64,000 bases of DNA from Pantoea coffeiphila (GCF_016909495.1 NZ_JAFBFW010000010.1:1-64000), one strand, 5' to 3'; numbered from the stretch's first letter, positions 20,952-33,000 are shown. Program-made: numbers and translations. Notes: generated by a model not told the origin, from the sequence alone.

Positions 20952-22112
20952 TTACCTCTTGGCCGCAATCTGGAATGCATTATCCAGATCGGCGATTAAA
21001 TCTTCGTGATCCTCAATTCCTACCGAAATACGCAGCAGCGTTTCGGAAATTCCTGCCGCGGCACGGGCTTCTGCCGACATTCCGGCATGCGTCATCGTTG
21101 CAGTATGCGAAATCAGGCTTTCCACGCCACCCAGCGACTCCGCCAGGGTAAACAGCTCCAGCGCCTTGAGGAAACGGCGCAGCGTTGCTTCATCGCCATC
21201 GAACTCAAAGCTTAACATCGCACCAAAGCCTTTCTGCTGCTTCACCGCGAACTGATGTCCTGCGTTTTCCGGCAGAGAAGGATGATACAACTTTTTCACC
21301 AGCGGTTGTTGTTTCAGATACTCAACAATCGCCAGTGCATTACGCTGTGCCGCCGCGATACGTGGATTCAGCGTGCGCAGACCGCGCAGCAGCAGGTAGC
21401 TGTCAAATGCCGCGCCGGTCACGCCAATATTATTCGCCCACCACGCAAGATCGGTCGCATGCTGCGGATCTTTTGAAATCACCGCGCCAGCAACCACATC
21501 AGAGTGGCCGTTAAGATATTTAGTACAGGAATGGAGCACCAGGTCTGCGCCCAACGCCAGCGGATTCTGCAGCGCAGGGCTGAGGAACGTGTTATCCACC
21601 ACGCTGATCGCACCGGCTTCTTTCGCCGCCTGACAGATCGCGGCAATATCCACCACGCGCAGCAGCGGGTTGCTCGGGCTTTCAATCAGCACCAGCTTCG
21701 GCTTCTCAGCCAGCGCAGCCTGAAGCGCAGCTTCATCACCCTGATCGACAAACTTAACGCGATAGGCACCGCGTTTGCTCAGGCTGTCAAACAGGCGATA
21801 GCTGCCGCCGTAACAGTCGTGTGGAGCCACCAGCAGGTCACCCGGCTTCAGGAATACGGTACACACCAGATGTACCGCCGCCATGCCGGTATTGGTCAGT
21901 ACCGCACCCACGCCGCCTTCCAGTTCTGCCAGCGCACGCTGCACTACATCACGGGTCGGGTTCCCACGGCGCGAATAGTCGTGCGCGCGCGGTTGGTTGA
22001 AATCGAGAAAGTTATAGGTGCTGGAAAGGTGAATCGGTGGGACAACGCAGCCATATTGCTCGTCATCATTCAATCCGCTGCGCACTGCGATGGTTGCCTG
22101 TTTACGCGTCAT
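20952..22112 (-). CDS. metB: cystathionine gamma-synthase
   Basis: PLP enzyme joining O-succinylhomoserine and cysteine. The protein is 386 aa, as in E. coli. The Schiff-base lysine lies in HSCTKYLNGHSDV (near residue 198), and the SRRGNPTRD and TNTGMAAVH motifs are present. First gene of metBL, divergent from metJ, with MetJ boxes between. Confidence 0.98.
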   Translation of the reverse strand: MTRKQATIAVRSGLNDDEQYGCVVPPIHLSSTYNFLDFNQPRAHDYSRRGNPTRDVVQRALAELEGGVGAVLTNTGMAAVHLVCTVFLKPGDLLVAPHDCYGGSYRLFDSLSKRGAYRVKFVDQGDEAALQAALAEKPKLVLIESPSNPLLRVVDIAAICQAAKEAGAISVVDNTFLSPALQNPLALGADLVLHSCTKYLNGHSDVVAGAVISKDPQHATDLAWWANNIGVTGAAFDSYLLLRGLRTLNPRIAAAQRNALAIVEYLKQQPLVKKLYHPSLPENAGHQFAVKQQKGFGAMLSFEFDGDEATLRRFLKALELFTLAESLGGVESLISHTATMTHAGMSAEARAAAGISETLLRISVGIEDHEDLIADLDNAFQIAAKR

Positions 22113-22169
22113 GGTGCATAAATTCCTGCTGAAAAGAGAGAAGGGCTATAGAGTAAACAGGGCAGCTAT

Positions 22170-22201
22170 AGACGTCAATACATCTGGACATCTAAATGTC
22201 T
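22170..22201. promoter_or_regulatory. MetJ operator between metB and metJ
   Basis: Four contiguous 8-mers: AGACGTCA (7/8 to AGACGTCT), ATACATCT (6/8), GGACATCT (6/8) and AAATGTCT (6/8). This matches the tandem met-box arrangement known for the E. coli metB-metJ region and should control both metBL and metJ. Confidence 0.9.
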
Positions 22202-22360
22202 TTGCGTATAGATTGAGCAATGGGCCAATAACCGCTAAAATTATGCCGATATCCCCCACAGAAAGTTGTGTTATCGCTGTGTGATACACACCAACTTCGG
22301 GCATAATTGGCCGAATTTCGGCATTTCTCATTTAAATATTGATTATGACTAAGGTAACCC

Positions 22361-22678
22361 ATGGCTGAATGGAACGGCGAATATATCAGCCCTTACGCTG
22401 AACACGGTAAGAAGAGCGAACAGGTTAAGAAAATCACGGTATCTATTCCGTTGAAAGTACTTAAAATTTTGACCGACGAACGCACCCGTCGCCAGGTCAA
22501 CAACCTGCGTCATGCCACCAACAGCGAACTGCTGTGTGAGGCATTCCTGCATGCCTTTACGGGCCAGCCTCTGCCTGACGATGTGGATCTGCGTAAAGAG
22601 CGCAGCGACGAGATCCCTGAAGAAGCAAAAGCGATTATGCGGGAAATGGGCGTCGATCCCGACACCTGGGAGTATTAA
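22361..22678 (+). CDS. metJ: methionine repressor
   Basis: Ribbon-helix-helix dimer that binds met boxes with SAM as corepressor. The protein is 105 aa; the beta-strand [10 protein letters not shown] (about residues 22-32) contacts DNA. AAGGT precedes the ATG. Nearly identical to E. coli MetJ. Its stop overlaps the end of the convergent LysR gene by 4 bp. Confidence 0.99.
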   Translation: MAEWNGEYISPYAEHGKKSEQVKKITVSIPLKVLKILTDERTRRQVNNLRHATNSELLCEAFLHAFTGQPLPDDVDLRKERSDEIPEEAKAIMREMGVDPDTWEY

Positions 22679-23553
22679 CCCGTCGCAAACAGCTCGGTTA
22701 TCCGGTCGAGCACCTGATGTAAAATCGGGTGCCCGGCCTGCCCCGGCTGCCAGATAGCGACCATCGTATGCACTATCCCGCTGTTCCCCATTTCAGTTTC
22801 AATCCGCTCAATATGACTTAGCCTGCCCTCCAGTAAATGTACCGGCAGAAAAGCCCAGCCTGCACCATTCTCCAGCAGCGATTCCAACAGCACGGCATCA
22901 TTCACAAACTGCACGCGATCGGCGATCTGTAAGCGACGCGCCAGATGGTCTTCCAGGCCCTTATTCGGGATCAGCTGATTGCAGGCCGTCAGCGACAGTT
23001 GGCTGACGGGCCGATGCGTGAACAGCGAGGGGCTGGCATACACCCCCATTTCGATGCTGCCCACCGCGCGCCATTTAAAGCGCTCACTGACGGATTTGTT
23101 GACCGCCTGATAGATGCCAATATCGCTTTCGCCTTTTTGCAGCGCCTGCTCGGCCTCCTGACGGTCCTGATAACAGAGATTGAGCTGTACCCCCTGCCGA
23201 CGGCATTCCTCCGCCAGTACGGTCAGTAGCTTGCGTGGCGTGAAAATGTCGTAGCTGAGGGTGAGCGTTTGGGGTGCTTGCTTTTGCTGCTGCATGGCCA
23301 GATAGCTGAACGCCTGAGCCTCGTGTAAAAACAGCCTTGCCCGGCGATAAAGCAGGCCGCCGCGCTCGGTTAGCGCAAACGGCCGACAGTGCCGATCGAA
23401 CAGTGCATAGCCCAGATCCAGTTCCAGATAGTCCAGCAGCTCGCTGACGGTAGTACGATCTTTGTTCATCCGCTTCGCGGCGTGCGTAATGCTGCCGGAC
23501 TCCACCACGCAGGCAAACGCTTCGATTTGCGCCAGTGAAAAATTAATGGCCAT
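22675..23553 (-). CDS. LysR-family transcriptional regulator
   Basis: 292 aa: N-terminal winged helix-turn-helix (residues 1-65; [23 protein letters not shown]), followed by a periplasmic-binding-protein-like effector domain. It is somewhat unusual in having Asp-Arg-Thr-Thr in the recognition helix where most LysR proteins have Ser/Pro-rich residues. It reads divergently from a secreted Ntn hydrolase gene 108 bp away, so that gene is its likely target. The ligand is unknown. Confidence 0.9.
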   Translation of the reverse strand: MAINFSLAQIEAFACVVESGSITHAAKRMNKDRTTVSELLDYLELDLGYALFDRHCRPFALTERGGLLYRRARLFLHEAQAFSYLAMQQQKQAPQTLTLSYDIFTPRKLLTVLAEECRRQGVQLNLCYQDRQEAEQALQKGESDIGIYQAVNKSVSERFKWRAVGSIEMGVYASPSLFTHRPVSQLSLTACNQLIPNKGLEDHLARRLQIADRVQFVNDAVLLESLLENGAGWAFLPVHLLEGRLSHIERIETEMGNSGIVHTMVAIWQPGQAGHPILHQVLDRITELFATG

Positions 23554-23661
23554 AAGCTCCCTGCTTAAAAAATACCGAAGGGGGAAAATCCCTCAGTTGC
23601 CGACTCTTTCCTTTTAAACGTGCTGGCTATGCTGACCATCAGTGAGCAAAAGGAGAAGACA

Positions 23662-24750
23662 ATGAATAAAAAATTATCCAGCCTGGTGGCTGTAGCAATG
23701 GGTGCGTCCCTGGCCATCGCGACCATAGGCAGCGCCAGCGCCTGCACCCGCGCATTTTTAAATACCTATCCGGGCTATATGGTCAGCGCACGTAATCTTG
23801 ATTTCTTCGGCCCGGTCGATCCTTCCCTGGTGATTACTCCACGAGGAATTGAGCACACAGGCAGTGACGGCCCAGGAGCGAAACAGTGGAAAACACGCTA
23901 CGGTAGTGTAGTCATTTATGCTGACGGTGTTTTTCCAATGGATGGCATGAATGAGAAAGGCCTGGCGGGACACACGCAATATTACACCAACGGGAAACAG
24001 GTCCAGGCGGATAACAAGGATAAGCCCGAACTCGATAGCCGCGCATGGCTCAGCTATCTGCTGGATAATTTCGCCACGGTTGATGAAGCGGTGAAGGGTT
24101 TAGAGGATGTTCGTCTGGTCGCCAAAAAACTGCCGATTGATTACGCGTCGGATACGAAACATATCGCGCTGGAAGACGTCACCGGTGACTCAGCAATCAT
24201 TGAAATTGACAACGGTAAGGTCAACATTTACCACAACCGCGACTATCGTGTGATGACCAATCCGCCGTCATACGATCGCCAGCTGGCAAATCTGAAAAAA
24301 TATCAGGGTGTCGATGAAAACCATATTCCCGGTACGCAAAGCGCGGAAGACCGTTTTGTACGTACCAGCATCGGTGTAAAAAATATCCCGCAGCCGGATA
24401 ATAAAGCACAGGCACAGGGATTTATTCTGTCGGTAGTCAATAATGCGGCATTCCCGATTAACTACCCGGACGCCAGCGATCCGATGGTGAAATCGATCAC
24501 CGATGCGTACGCAAAATATTCGAAGTTCCCACAGGAGAATAAAGGCACGTCGACCTACTGGACGACCATTGCCGATCTCAGCCACGGTGAATATCACTTT
24601 AAATCGGTCTTCGCGCCATCAGAGGTGATGGTAAAACTGGGAGAGATTAACTTCTCGGCGGGTCAACCGGTAAAACGTATCGACCATCTGCAAAACTATG
24701 CGCAAAAAGGCTGGCAGGGTGACGTGCTGAAATACGCTAAGTCCTCCTGA
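23662..24750 (+). CDS. secreted linear-amide hydrolase (penicillin V acylase / AHL acylase family)
   Basis: N-terminal nucleophile hydrolase of the choloylglycine hydrolase family, 362 aa. Residues 1-27 form a signal peptide ending ASA, and cleavage exposes Cys28, the catalytic nucleophile (CTRAF). Counting from that Cys, Arg17 and Asp20 (SARNLDF) match conserved active-site residues, and an Asn-containing VVNNAAFPIN segment and TSTYWTTIADL lie later. The Gram-negative members (for example from Pectobacterium) cleave penicillin V and long-chain acyl-homoserine lactones, so a periplasmic quorum-quenching or signal-turnover role is plausible. The start at 23662 has AGGAG upstream; the ATG at 23620 would disrupt the signal peptide. 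Confidence 0.9.
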   Translation: MNKKLSSLVAVAMGASLAIATIGSASACTRAFLNTYPGYMVSARNLDFFGPVDPSLVITPRGIEHTGSDGPGAKQWKTRYGSVVIYADGVFPMDGMNEKGLAGHTQYYTNGKQVQADNKDKPELDSRAWLSYLLDNFATVDEAVKGLEDVRLVAKKLPIDYASDTKHIALEDVTGDSAIIEIDNGKVNIYHNRDYRVMTNPPSYDRQLANLKKYQGVDENHIPGTQSAEDRFVRTSIGVKNIPQPDNKAQAQGFILSVVNNAAFPINYPDASDPMVKSITDAYAKYSKFPQENKGTSTYWTTIADLSHGEYHFKSVFAPSEVMVKLGEINFSAGQPVKRIDHLQNYAQKGWQGDVLKYAKSS

Positions 24751-24760
24751 TTCCGGAAAC

Positions 24761-24788
24761 AAAAAAACCAGCCTGAGCTGGTTTTTTT
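24761..24788. terminator. bidirectional intrinsic terminator between the acylase gene and rpmE
   Basis: A7-CCAGC-CTGA-GCTGG-T7: symmetrical, so functional for both converging genes. Confidence 0.92.
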
Positions 24789-24828
24789 GTTCGTACATCC
24801 GAAACGTTGACCGTTTCTGACCGGCTGC

Positions 24829-25041
24829 TTATTTGCTGCCAGGGATGCTGAAACGCTTGTTGAAGCGGTCAACACGTCCACCAGTAGCAACGTCACGCTG
24901 CTTGCCAGTGTAGAACGGGTGACATTCGCCACAAACGTCCAGGTTCAGATCGCGACCCGTAGTAGAACGAGTTTTGATTTCGTTACCGCAAGAACATTTA
25001 GCAGTAATTTCAACGTAATTTGGGTGAATACCTTTTTTCAT
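24829..25041 (-). CDS. rpmE: 50S ribosomal protein L31 (zinc-binding form)
   Basis: 70 aa, with the four zinc-ligand cysteines C16, C18, C37 and C40 intact (CSCG...CGEC), so this is the zinc-containing paralogue rather than the zinc-free YkgM type. GAGG precedes the ATG. It has a leader with a small hairpin, and a shared terminator lies downstream. Confidence 0.99.
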   Translation of the reverse strand: MKKGIHPNYVEITAKCSCGNEIKTRSTTGRDLNLDVCGECHPFYTGKQRDVATGGRVDRFNKRFSIPGSK

Positions 25042-25110
25042 GGGAAACCTCAGTTAAGGCCGTGTCGCTCTCCCGCGCCAGGAATGTTTCCTGCACCGGC
25101 ACCACACGAA
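25042..25110 (-). promoter_or_regulatory. rpmE 5' leader, possible L31 autoregulatory site
   Basis: The leader of rpmE carries a short hairpin CAGGAA/TTCCTG (25079-25093) upstream of the GAGG ribosome site. rpmE translation is autoregulated by L31 in E. coli, and L31 leader motifs are known in gamma-proteobacteria. Whether this leader matches that motif needs a covariance-model search. Confidence 0.4.
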
Positions 25111-25119
25111 GATTAATAG

Positions 25120-27483
<2,364 letters not shown>

Positions 27484-27514
27484 TTCACCGGCACTGGTCG
27501 CACGGAAGCAGAAT

Positions 27515-27530
27515 GCGTAAACGTTTGCAT
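27515..27530. promoter_or_regulatory. LacI-family operator-like palindrome upstream of cytR
   Basis: GCGTAAACGTTTGCAT matches the PurR operator consensus ACGCAAACGTTTGCGT at 13 of 16 positions, with the central CG typical of LacI/PurR/CytR-family sites. It lies about 190 bp before the cytR start. It could bind PurR or CytR itself; which one is inference. Confidence 0.55.
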
Positions 27531-27717
27531 GGCAAAGTTGCGGCGTAGATCGAAAAAAGTCGCACAAGTCACATTTTTTATGCAAATTAAGTAACAGCAG
27601 TTCGCTGCATCTGTAAAAATGCGCAATGGTCAGCAAAGGGATACGCGGCCTGCCACTGAAAGAGCACATTATCACCCGTTAGTCAGGTCAGCTTCGGCTG
27701 GCGTGAGGAGAAAAGCG

Positions 27718-28755
27718 TTGGAGCACAATCAAGAGACAACAGCAGCGACCATGAAGGACGTAGCTGAAAAAGCAGGCGTATCAACGGCAACGGTCTCCCG
27801 TGCCCTGATGAACCCGGAAAAGGTCTCCGCCGCGACACGCAGTAAAGTTGAACAGGCGGTGATTGCCGTCGGTTATTCCCCGCATTCAATGACGCGCAGC
27901 GCCAGGCGTAGCGAATCACGGACTATTCTGGTTATCGTGCCGGATATCTGCGACCCGTTTTTTAGTGAAATGATTCGCGGGATCGAGGTTGTTGCCGCAG
28001 ATCAGGGCTATCTGGTTCTGATTGGCGACTGTGCCCACCAGAATCAGCAGGAAAAATCGTTTCTGAATTTAATGCTGACGCGTCAAATCGACGGCATGGT
28101 ACTGCTGGGATCGCAGCTACCTTTTGAAGCCGGGCTGGAAGAACAACGCAACCTGCCGCCGATGGTGATGGCCAACGAATTTGCACCAGAGCTTGAACTG
28201 CCCACCGTGCATATCGACAACCTGACCGCCGCGTTTGAAGCAGTAAATCATCTGCAAAAGCTGGGCCACCGCCGCATCGCCTGCATATCAGGGCCGGAAG
28301 ATATGCCGCTGTGTCAGTATCGCCTGCAGGGCTACATTCAGGCCTTACGCCGCAGCGGTATGAGCGTGGACCCTCAGTACATCGTGCGCGGTGATTTTAC
28401 CTTTGACGCCGGAACGCATGCGATGAAAAAGCTGATGGCGCTGCCAAAACCCCCCGATGCCCTGTTCTGCCATAGCGACATCATGGCGCTGGGCGCGATG
28501 TCGCAGGCGAAGAATATGGGCCTGAAAATCCCGAAGGACCTGTCCATTATTGGCTTTGATGACATTGAATTATCACGCTACAGTGACCCGCAGCTGACCA
28601 CCGTTGCGCAGCCGCGATTTAACATTGGGCGCGAAGCGATGCTACTCTTGCTGGAACAGCTTCAGGGGCGGATGGTAAATGTTGGCTCTCGTCTACTGGA
28701 TTTTGAGTTAAAGATCCGCGGTAGTACGGCACCCTCACTGCGCGATGAAGATTAA
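27718..28755 (+). CDS. cytR: LacI-family repressor CytR (cytidine-responsive)
   Basis: Represses nucleoside uptake and catabolism genes in concert with CRP and responds to cytidine. The protein is 345 aa with an N-terminal LacI helix-turn-helix (ATMKDVAEKAGVSTATVSRALMNP) and a periplasmic-binding-type core nearly identical to E. coli CytR in the VPDICDPFFSEMIRGIEV and LELPTVHIDNLTAAFEAV regions. I place the start at TTG 27718, which has GAGGAG seven bases upstream; the ATG at 27619 would add 33 unconserved residues. Confidence 0.95.
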   Translation: MEHNQETTAATMKDVAEKAGVSTATVSRALMNPEKVSAATRSKVEQAVIAVGYSPHSMTRSARRSESRTILVIVPDICDPFFSEMIRGIEVVAADQGYLVLIGDCAHQNQQEKSFLNLMLTRQIDGMVLLGSQLPFEAGLEEQRNLPPMVMANEFAPELELPTVHIDNLTAAFEAVNHLQKLGHRRIACISGPEDMPLCQYRLQGYIQALRRSGMSVDPQYIVRGDFTFDAGTHAMKKLMALPKPPDALFCHSDIMALGAMSQAKNMGLKIPKDLSIIGFDDIELSRYSDPQLTTVAQPRFNIGREAMLLLLEQLQGRMVNVGSRLLDFELKIRGSTAPSLRDED

Positions 28756-28927
28756 CATATTGTGTAATGGTCATTTTCGCCAACTGCGACCTGGCGCAAA
28801 ATCAGCGGATTCTTAGTAAGATCGCCGCTGGTCAAACTTCCGACCCTTAAGTAACATGACGGGCTGTAGCCGGGTGCCCATCGCGATTTTGCCCGGTCTT
28901 CTTTCATTGATTATTAACGGAACGATA

Positions 28928-29935
28928 GTGGCACAAAAAGATTATGTAGGCCGCGGGCGTTCGACAGGGACGCGTCGCAAGACCAACAGTCGCAGTAAAA
29001 AGCGCAGCGGTGGCTCAGGCGTATCAAAGTTTATGACCATGCTGGCCGTTGCAGTCCTCGTCACCTTTGTCGGTGGTTTGTGGTTTATTGCGCATCATAA
29101 AAAAGAAGACACCCCCGTCATCACCGATCATAAAGCCACCGGTAACGGCCTGCCGCCGAAACCCGAGGAACGCTGGCGCTATATCAAAGAGTTAGAGAAT
29201 CGCCAGATAGGTGTGCCTACGCCGACAGAACCTTCATCCGGCGGTGAAGCCCATTCGCAGACACAGCTGACTAACGAACAGAGGCAGCTGCTGGAGCAAA
29301 TGCAGGCCGATATGCGCCAGCAGCCAACCCAGCTGAATGAGGTGCCGTGGAATGAGCAAACCCCAGCTCAACGCCAGCAGACCATACAGCGTCAGAATCA
29401 GCTACAGCAGCAGTCACGTATGCCGCAGCAGGTTCAGCAGCAGCCGGTAAGAACCCAGCAAAACCAACCGGTGCAGACATATCAGCAACCTGCAAGAACG
29501 CAGCAGGCCCAGCCGGTACAGCAAAATCAGCAGCAGGTGCGAACCCAGCAGCAGACGCAACAGACCGAGCGAGCCGCGCAGCAGCAAAACCAGGCTCAGC
29601 AGAAACCGGCACCGATAACCCCTGTCACCCGTGAACCAGCACGGCAGCAGGAAGTTGCTGCTCAGCCAAAAGCTGAAACGAAGCCGAAAGAAGCCGAAAA
29701 AGAGAAGCAGCAGCGCTGGATGGTGCAGTGCGGTTCCTTCAAAGGAACTGACCAGGCGGAGTCCGTTCGCGCAGCGCTGGCCTTTGAAGGTTTCGAAAGC
29801 CGCATTACCACCGGCGGCGGCTGGAACCGCGTGGTGATTGGTCCGTATGGCAACCGTGCCGCCGCTGATAGCGCGCTGAAAAATCTTCGTGGTTCCGGCC
29901 ACTCAAATTGTATTCCTCTCGCCGTTGGGGGTTGA
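28928..29935 (+). CDS. ftsN: cell division protein FtsN
   Basis: Bitopic inner membrane protein that triggers septal peptidoglycan synthesis. The protein is 335 aa: basic cytoplasmic N-terminus (RRKTNSRSKKR), one membrane segment (about residues 37-56), periplasmic EERWRYIKELENRQ helix, a long Gln-rich low-complexity linker, and the C-terminal SPOR domain (about 255-335; RWMVQCGSF... two Cys conserved). The start is GTG 28928 (MAQKDYVGRGR), as aligned with E. coli. Its stop codon overlaps the -35 element of the hslV promoter. Confidence 0.97.
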   Translation: MAQKDYVGRGRSTGTRRKTNSRSKKRSGGSGVSKFMTMLAVAVLVTFVGGLWFIAHHKKEDTPVITDHKATGNGLPPKPEERWRYIKELENRQIGVPTPTEPSSGGEAHSQTQLTNEQRQLLEQMQADMRQQPTQLNEVPWNEQTPAQRQQTIQRQNQLQQQSRMPQQVQQQPVRTQQNQPVQTYQQPARTQQAQPVQQNQQQVRTQQQTQQTERAAQQQNQAQQKPAPITPVTREPARQQEVAAQPKAETKPKEAEKEKQQRWMVQCGSFKGTDQAESVRAALAFEGFESRITTGGGWNRVVIGPYGNRAAADSALKNLRGSGHSNCIPLAVGG

Positions 29936-29958
29936 AACCCCTAAAAGTCGCCCCATAT
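29932..29958 (+). promoter_or_regulatory. sigma-32 heat-shock promoter of hslVU
   Basis: TTGAAA (29932-29937), 13-bp spacer, CCCCATAT (29951-29958): a near-perfect match to the sigma-32 consensus (CTTGAAA, 11-16 bp, CCCCATnT). The -35 element overlaps the ftsN stop codon. Confidence 0.9.
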
Positions 29959-29972
29959 CAGATTGCATCAGT

Positions 29973-29997
29973 GTCCCCGCACGAAAAGTGCGGGGAC
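29973..29997 (+). ncRNA. hslVU 5' UTR mRNA-stabilising stem-loop
   Basis: Perfect 10-bp stem GTCCCCGCAC / GTGCGGGGAC with a 5-base GAAAA loop, just after the sigma-32 -10 element. E. coli hslVU mRNA has a stem-loop at the same place (CCCCGUAC...GUACGGGG) that stabilises the transcript. The stem here keeps the pairing with a changed base pair, so structure rather than sequence is conserved. Part of the mRNA leader, not a separate RNA gene. Confidence 0.75.
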
Positions 29998-30025
29998 CTC
30001 ACCAACTGCAACAAGGGGTCCGCCC

Positions 30026-30556
30026 GTGACAACAATAGTAAGTGTACGACGCAACGGCCAGGTAGTAATTGGCGGCGATGGCCAGGCTACCCTCGGTAAT
30101 ACCGTAATGAAAGGCAACGTTAAAAAAGTGCGTCGTCTCTACAATGACAAAGTCATTGCCGGTTTTGCTGGCGGTACCGCAGATGCTTTTACCCTTTTCG
30201 AACTGTTTGAACGCAAACTGGAAATGCACCAGGGACACCTGGTGAAAGCCGCGGTTGAGCTGGCAAAAGACTGGCGCACCGACCGTATGCTGCGCAAGCT
30301 TGAAGCGTTGCTGGCCGTCGCCGATGAAAATGCCTCGCTGATCATTACCGGCAACGGTGACGTTATCCAGCCAGAAAACGATTTGATTGCCATCGGTTCA
30401 GGTGGACCTTACGCACAGGCAGCCGCTCGTGCATTACTGGAAAACACTGACATTGGCGCGCGCGATATTGTGGAGAAAGCGCTGGGTATTGCAGGTGATA
30501 TCTGCATCTATACCAACCACAACCTCACCATCGAAGAATTAGCGTCTAAAGCGTAA
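30026..30556 (+). CDS. hslV: ATP-dependent protease peptidase subunit HslV (ClpQ)
   Basis: Proteasome-like threonine protease of the HslUV complex. The protein is 176 aa; after removal of Met the N-terminal Thr (TTIVSVRR) is the nucleophile. The start is the GTG at 30026, aligned with E. coli; the upstream ATG at 29963 precedes the leader hairpin. Eleven bases separate it from hslU. Confidence 0.99.
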   Translation: MTTIVSVRRNGQVVIGGDGQATLGNTVMKGNVKKVRRLYNDKVIAGFAGGTADAFTLFELFERKLEMHQGHLVKAAVELAKDWRTDRMLRKLEALLAVADENASLIITGNGDVIQPENDLIAIGSGGPYAQAAARALLENTDIGARDIVEKALGIAGDICIYTNHNLTIEELASKA

Positions 30557-30567
30557 GGACCCAATTT

Positions 30568-31899
30568 ATGTCTGAAATGACCCCGCGCGAAATCGTCAGC
30601 GAACTGAACAGATTCATCATCGGCCAGGACGGCGCCAAGCGCGCAGTGGCGATTGCCCTGCGTAACCGCTGGCGTCGTATGCAGCTGGACGAAGAGCTTC
30701 GCCATGAAGTCACGCCAAAAAATATTCTGATGATTGGCCCAACCGGCGTCGGTAAAACCGAAATCGCCCGTCGCCTGGCAAAACTGGCCAATGCGCCATT
30801 CATCAAAGTGGAAGCCACTAAATTCACCGAAGTGGGCTATGTAGGTAAAGAAGTGGATTCGATCATCCGCGATCTGACCGACTCGGCGATTAAAATGGTT
30901 CGCTCCCAGGCGATTGAAAAAAATCGCTACCGCGCTGAAGAAATGGCAGAAGACCGCATTCTTGACGTGCTGATCCCCCCGGCTAAAAACAACTGGGGCC
31001 AGTCGGAAGCGCCTGCCGAACCGTCTGCCGCACGCCAGTCCTTCCGCAAGAAACTGCGCGAAGGCCAGCTTGACGATAAAGAAATCGAAATCGATCTGGC
31101 CGCTGTTTCCGCCGGTGTTGAAATTATGGCACCTCCGGGCATGGAAGAGATGACCAGCCAGCTGCAATCGATGTTCCAGAATATCGGCGGCCAGAAGCAG
31201 AAGCCGCGTAAGCTGAAAATCAAAGATGCGATGAAGCTGCTGGTGGAAGAAGAAGCGGCCAAGCTGGTTAATCCGGAAGAACTTAAGCAGGATGCCATCG
31301 AAGCCGTAGAGCAGCACGGTATTGTGTTTATCGACGAGATCGACAAAGTCTGTAAGCGCGGCGAATCCTCAGGCCCTGACGTTTCCCGCGAAGGTGTTCA
31401 GCGCGATCTGCTGCCGCTGGTAGAAGGCTGTACCGTTTCGACCAAGCACGGCATGGTGAAAACTGACCACATTCTGTTTATCGCCTCGGGTGCATTCCAG
31501 GTTGCCAGCCCGTCAGACCTGATCCCTGAGCTTCAGGGGCGCCTGCCGATCCGCGTTGAGTTACAGGCGCTGACCACGCATGACTTCGAACGTATCCTGA
31601 CGGAACCGAGCGCGTCGATCACCGTGCAGTACAAAGCGCTGATGGGTACTGAAGGCGTGGATATTAACTTTACCGAAGACGGCATCAGCAAAATTGCCGC
31701 CGCCGCCTGGCAGGTGAACGAAACCGCTGAGAATATCGGTGCACGCCGCCTGCATACGGTACTGGAGCGCCTGATGGAGGAAATCTCCTATGACGCCAGC
31801 GATCTGAACGGTCAGTCGATCACCATCGATGCCGAGTATGTCAGTAAGCATCTGGATGAACTGGTTGCAGACGAAGATCTGAGCCGCTTTATTCTGTAA
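30568..31899 (+). CDS. hslU: HslUV ATPase subunit HslU (ClpY)
   Basis: AAA+ unfoldase that feeds HslV. The protein is 443 aa, as in E. coli, with Walker [10 protein letters not shown] (residues about 56-64), Walker [10 protein letters not shown] (about 252-260), the pore loop GYVG, and the C-terminal ...LSRFIL that inserts into HslV. Heat-shock regulated through the promoter before hslV. Confidence 0.99.
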   Translation: MSEMTPREIVSELNRFIIGQDGAKRAVAIALRNRWRRMQLDEELRHEVTPKNILMIGPTGVGKTEIARRLAKLANAPFIKVEATKFTEVGYVGKEVDSIIRDLTDSAIKMVRSQAIEKNRYRAEEMAEDRILDVLIPPAKNNWGQSEAPAEPSAARQSFRKKLREGQLDDKEIEIDLAAVSAGVEIMAPPGMEEMTSQLQSMFQNIGGQKQKPRKLKIKDAMKLLVEEEAAKLVNPEELKQDAIEAVEQHGIVFIDEIDKVCKRGESSGPDVSREGVQRDLLPLVEGCTVSTKHGMVKTDHILFIASGAFQVASPSDLIPELQGRLPIRVELQALTTHDFERILTEPSASITVQYKALMGTEGVDINFTEDGISKIAAAAWQVNETAENIGARRLHTVLERLMEEISYDASDLNGQSITIDAEYVSKHLDELVADEDLSRFIL

Positions 31900-31920
31900 C
31901 GACGGTGAACTGCCGTACTA

Positions 31921-31951
31921 CGGGGGCCAGTATATGGCCCCCGTTTTTTTT
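31921..31951 (+). terminator. intrinsic terminator of hslVU
   Basis: CGGGGGCCA / TGGCCCCCG with loop GTATA, followed by eight T. Confidence 0.95.
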
Positions 31952-32070
31952 GGTTAAATTTCCAGCCAACTTGACCAGGGTTAATTCCTGGGGGCACTAA
32001 GCGCCTTACACTGCTTCTAAAACGTTGATCCGGCTTTTCCGGACCCGCCAATCAGAGCAGAGGCCTGCCT

Positions 32071-33000
32071 ATGACCGACAACAGCCAGCTGGCTACCCCA
32101 ATCAGTCACCCACAGGCATGGATTGAGAGTTTGCGCCCGCGCACGCTCCCGCTGGCCTGCGCATCGATAATTACCGGCAGCGCGCTGGCGTGGTGGCAGG
32201 GTTCATTCAATCTCACGACGGCACTGCTGGCACTGTTAACCACCGTGCTGCTGCAAATCCTCTCTAATCTGGCAAACGACTATGGCGATGCGGTAAAAGG
32301 CAGCGATACGCCGGCGCGTATAGGACCTCTGCGCGGTATGCAAAAAGGGGCAATTACCCAGCAGCAGATGCGAATGGCAATGGCTCTCGCCGTGGCACTA
32401 TCAATGCTGAGCGGTATTATGCTGCTGATAAGGTCCTGCAAAACCCTGAGCGACATGCTGGGCTTTCTGTTGCTTGGCGCACTGGCAATCGTTGCCGCTA
32501 TCGCCTATACGGTGGGCAGAAAACCCTACGGCTATCTTGGCCTGGGTGACGTATCGGTGATGATTTTCTTTGGCTGGCTTGGCGTTATCGGCAGCTGGTA
32601 TCTGCAAACTCACCAATTTAATTTGCTACCACTGCTGCCCGCCACCGGCTGTGGTCTGATGGCAACGGCAGTGCTTAACGCCAACAATATGCGCGATATC
32701 GAAAACGATCGCCAAAACGGCAAATTCACCCTGGCAGTTCGCCTCGGCCCACGGCGCGCACGGCACTATCATGTCCTGCTGCTGGCGGGCGCGATAGCCA
32801 GCTTCACGCTGTTTACGCTGATGAATAATCCGCAGCCCTTCGGCTGGCTGTTCCTGCTGGCGGTGCCGCTGCTGTGGCAGCAGATGCGCTATGTGCTGCA
32901 GGAATCCAGCGCGATGGCAATGCGCCCGCTGCTGGTGAGAACGGTCAAAACGGCGCTGTTGATCAATGTGCTGTTTGCCATTGGACTGCTGTTGAGCTAA
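32071..33000 (+). CDS. menA: 1,4-dihydroxy-2-naphthoate octaprenyltransferase
   Basis: UbiA-family membrane enzyme making demethylmenaquinone. The protein is 309 aa with eight or nine hydrophobic segments, and both prenyl-diphosphate-binding Asp motifs are visible: NLANDYGDAVKG (about residues 65-76) and NNMRDIENDRQNGK (about 207-220). Same neighbours as in E. coli (hslU before, rraA after). Confidence 0.97.
   Translation: MTDNSQLATPISHPQAWIESLRPRTLPLACASIITGSALAWWQGSFNLTTALLALLTTVLLQILSNLANDYGDAVKGSDTPARIGPLRGMQKGAITQQQMRMAMALAVALSMLSGIMLLIRSCKTLSDMLGFLLLGALAIVAAIAYTVGRKPYGYLGLGDVSVMIFFGWLGVIGSWYLQTHQFNLLPLLPATGCGLMATAVLNANNMRDIENDRQNGKFTLAVRLGPRRARHYHVLLLAGAIASFTLFTLMNNPQPFGWLFLLAVPLLWQQMRYVLQESSAMAMRPLLVRTVKTALLINVLFAIGLLLS

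Noticed and set aside
29271..29902. Long minus-strand frames opposite ftsN
   Set aside because: They are the complement of the Gln-rich low-complexity linker and have no independent support.
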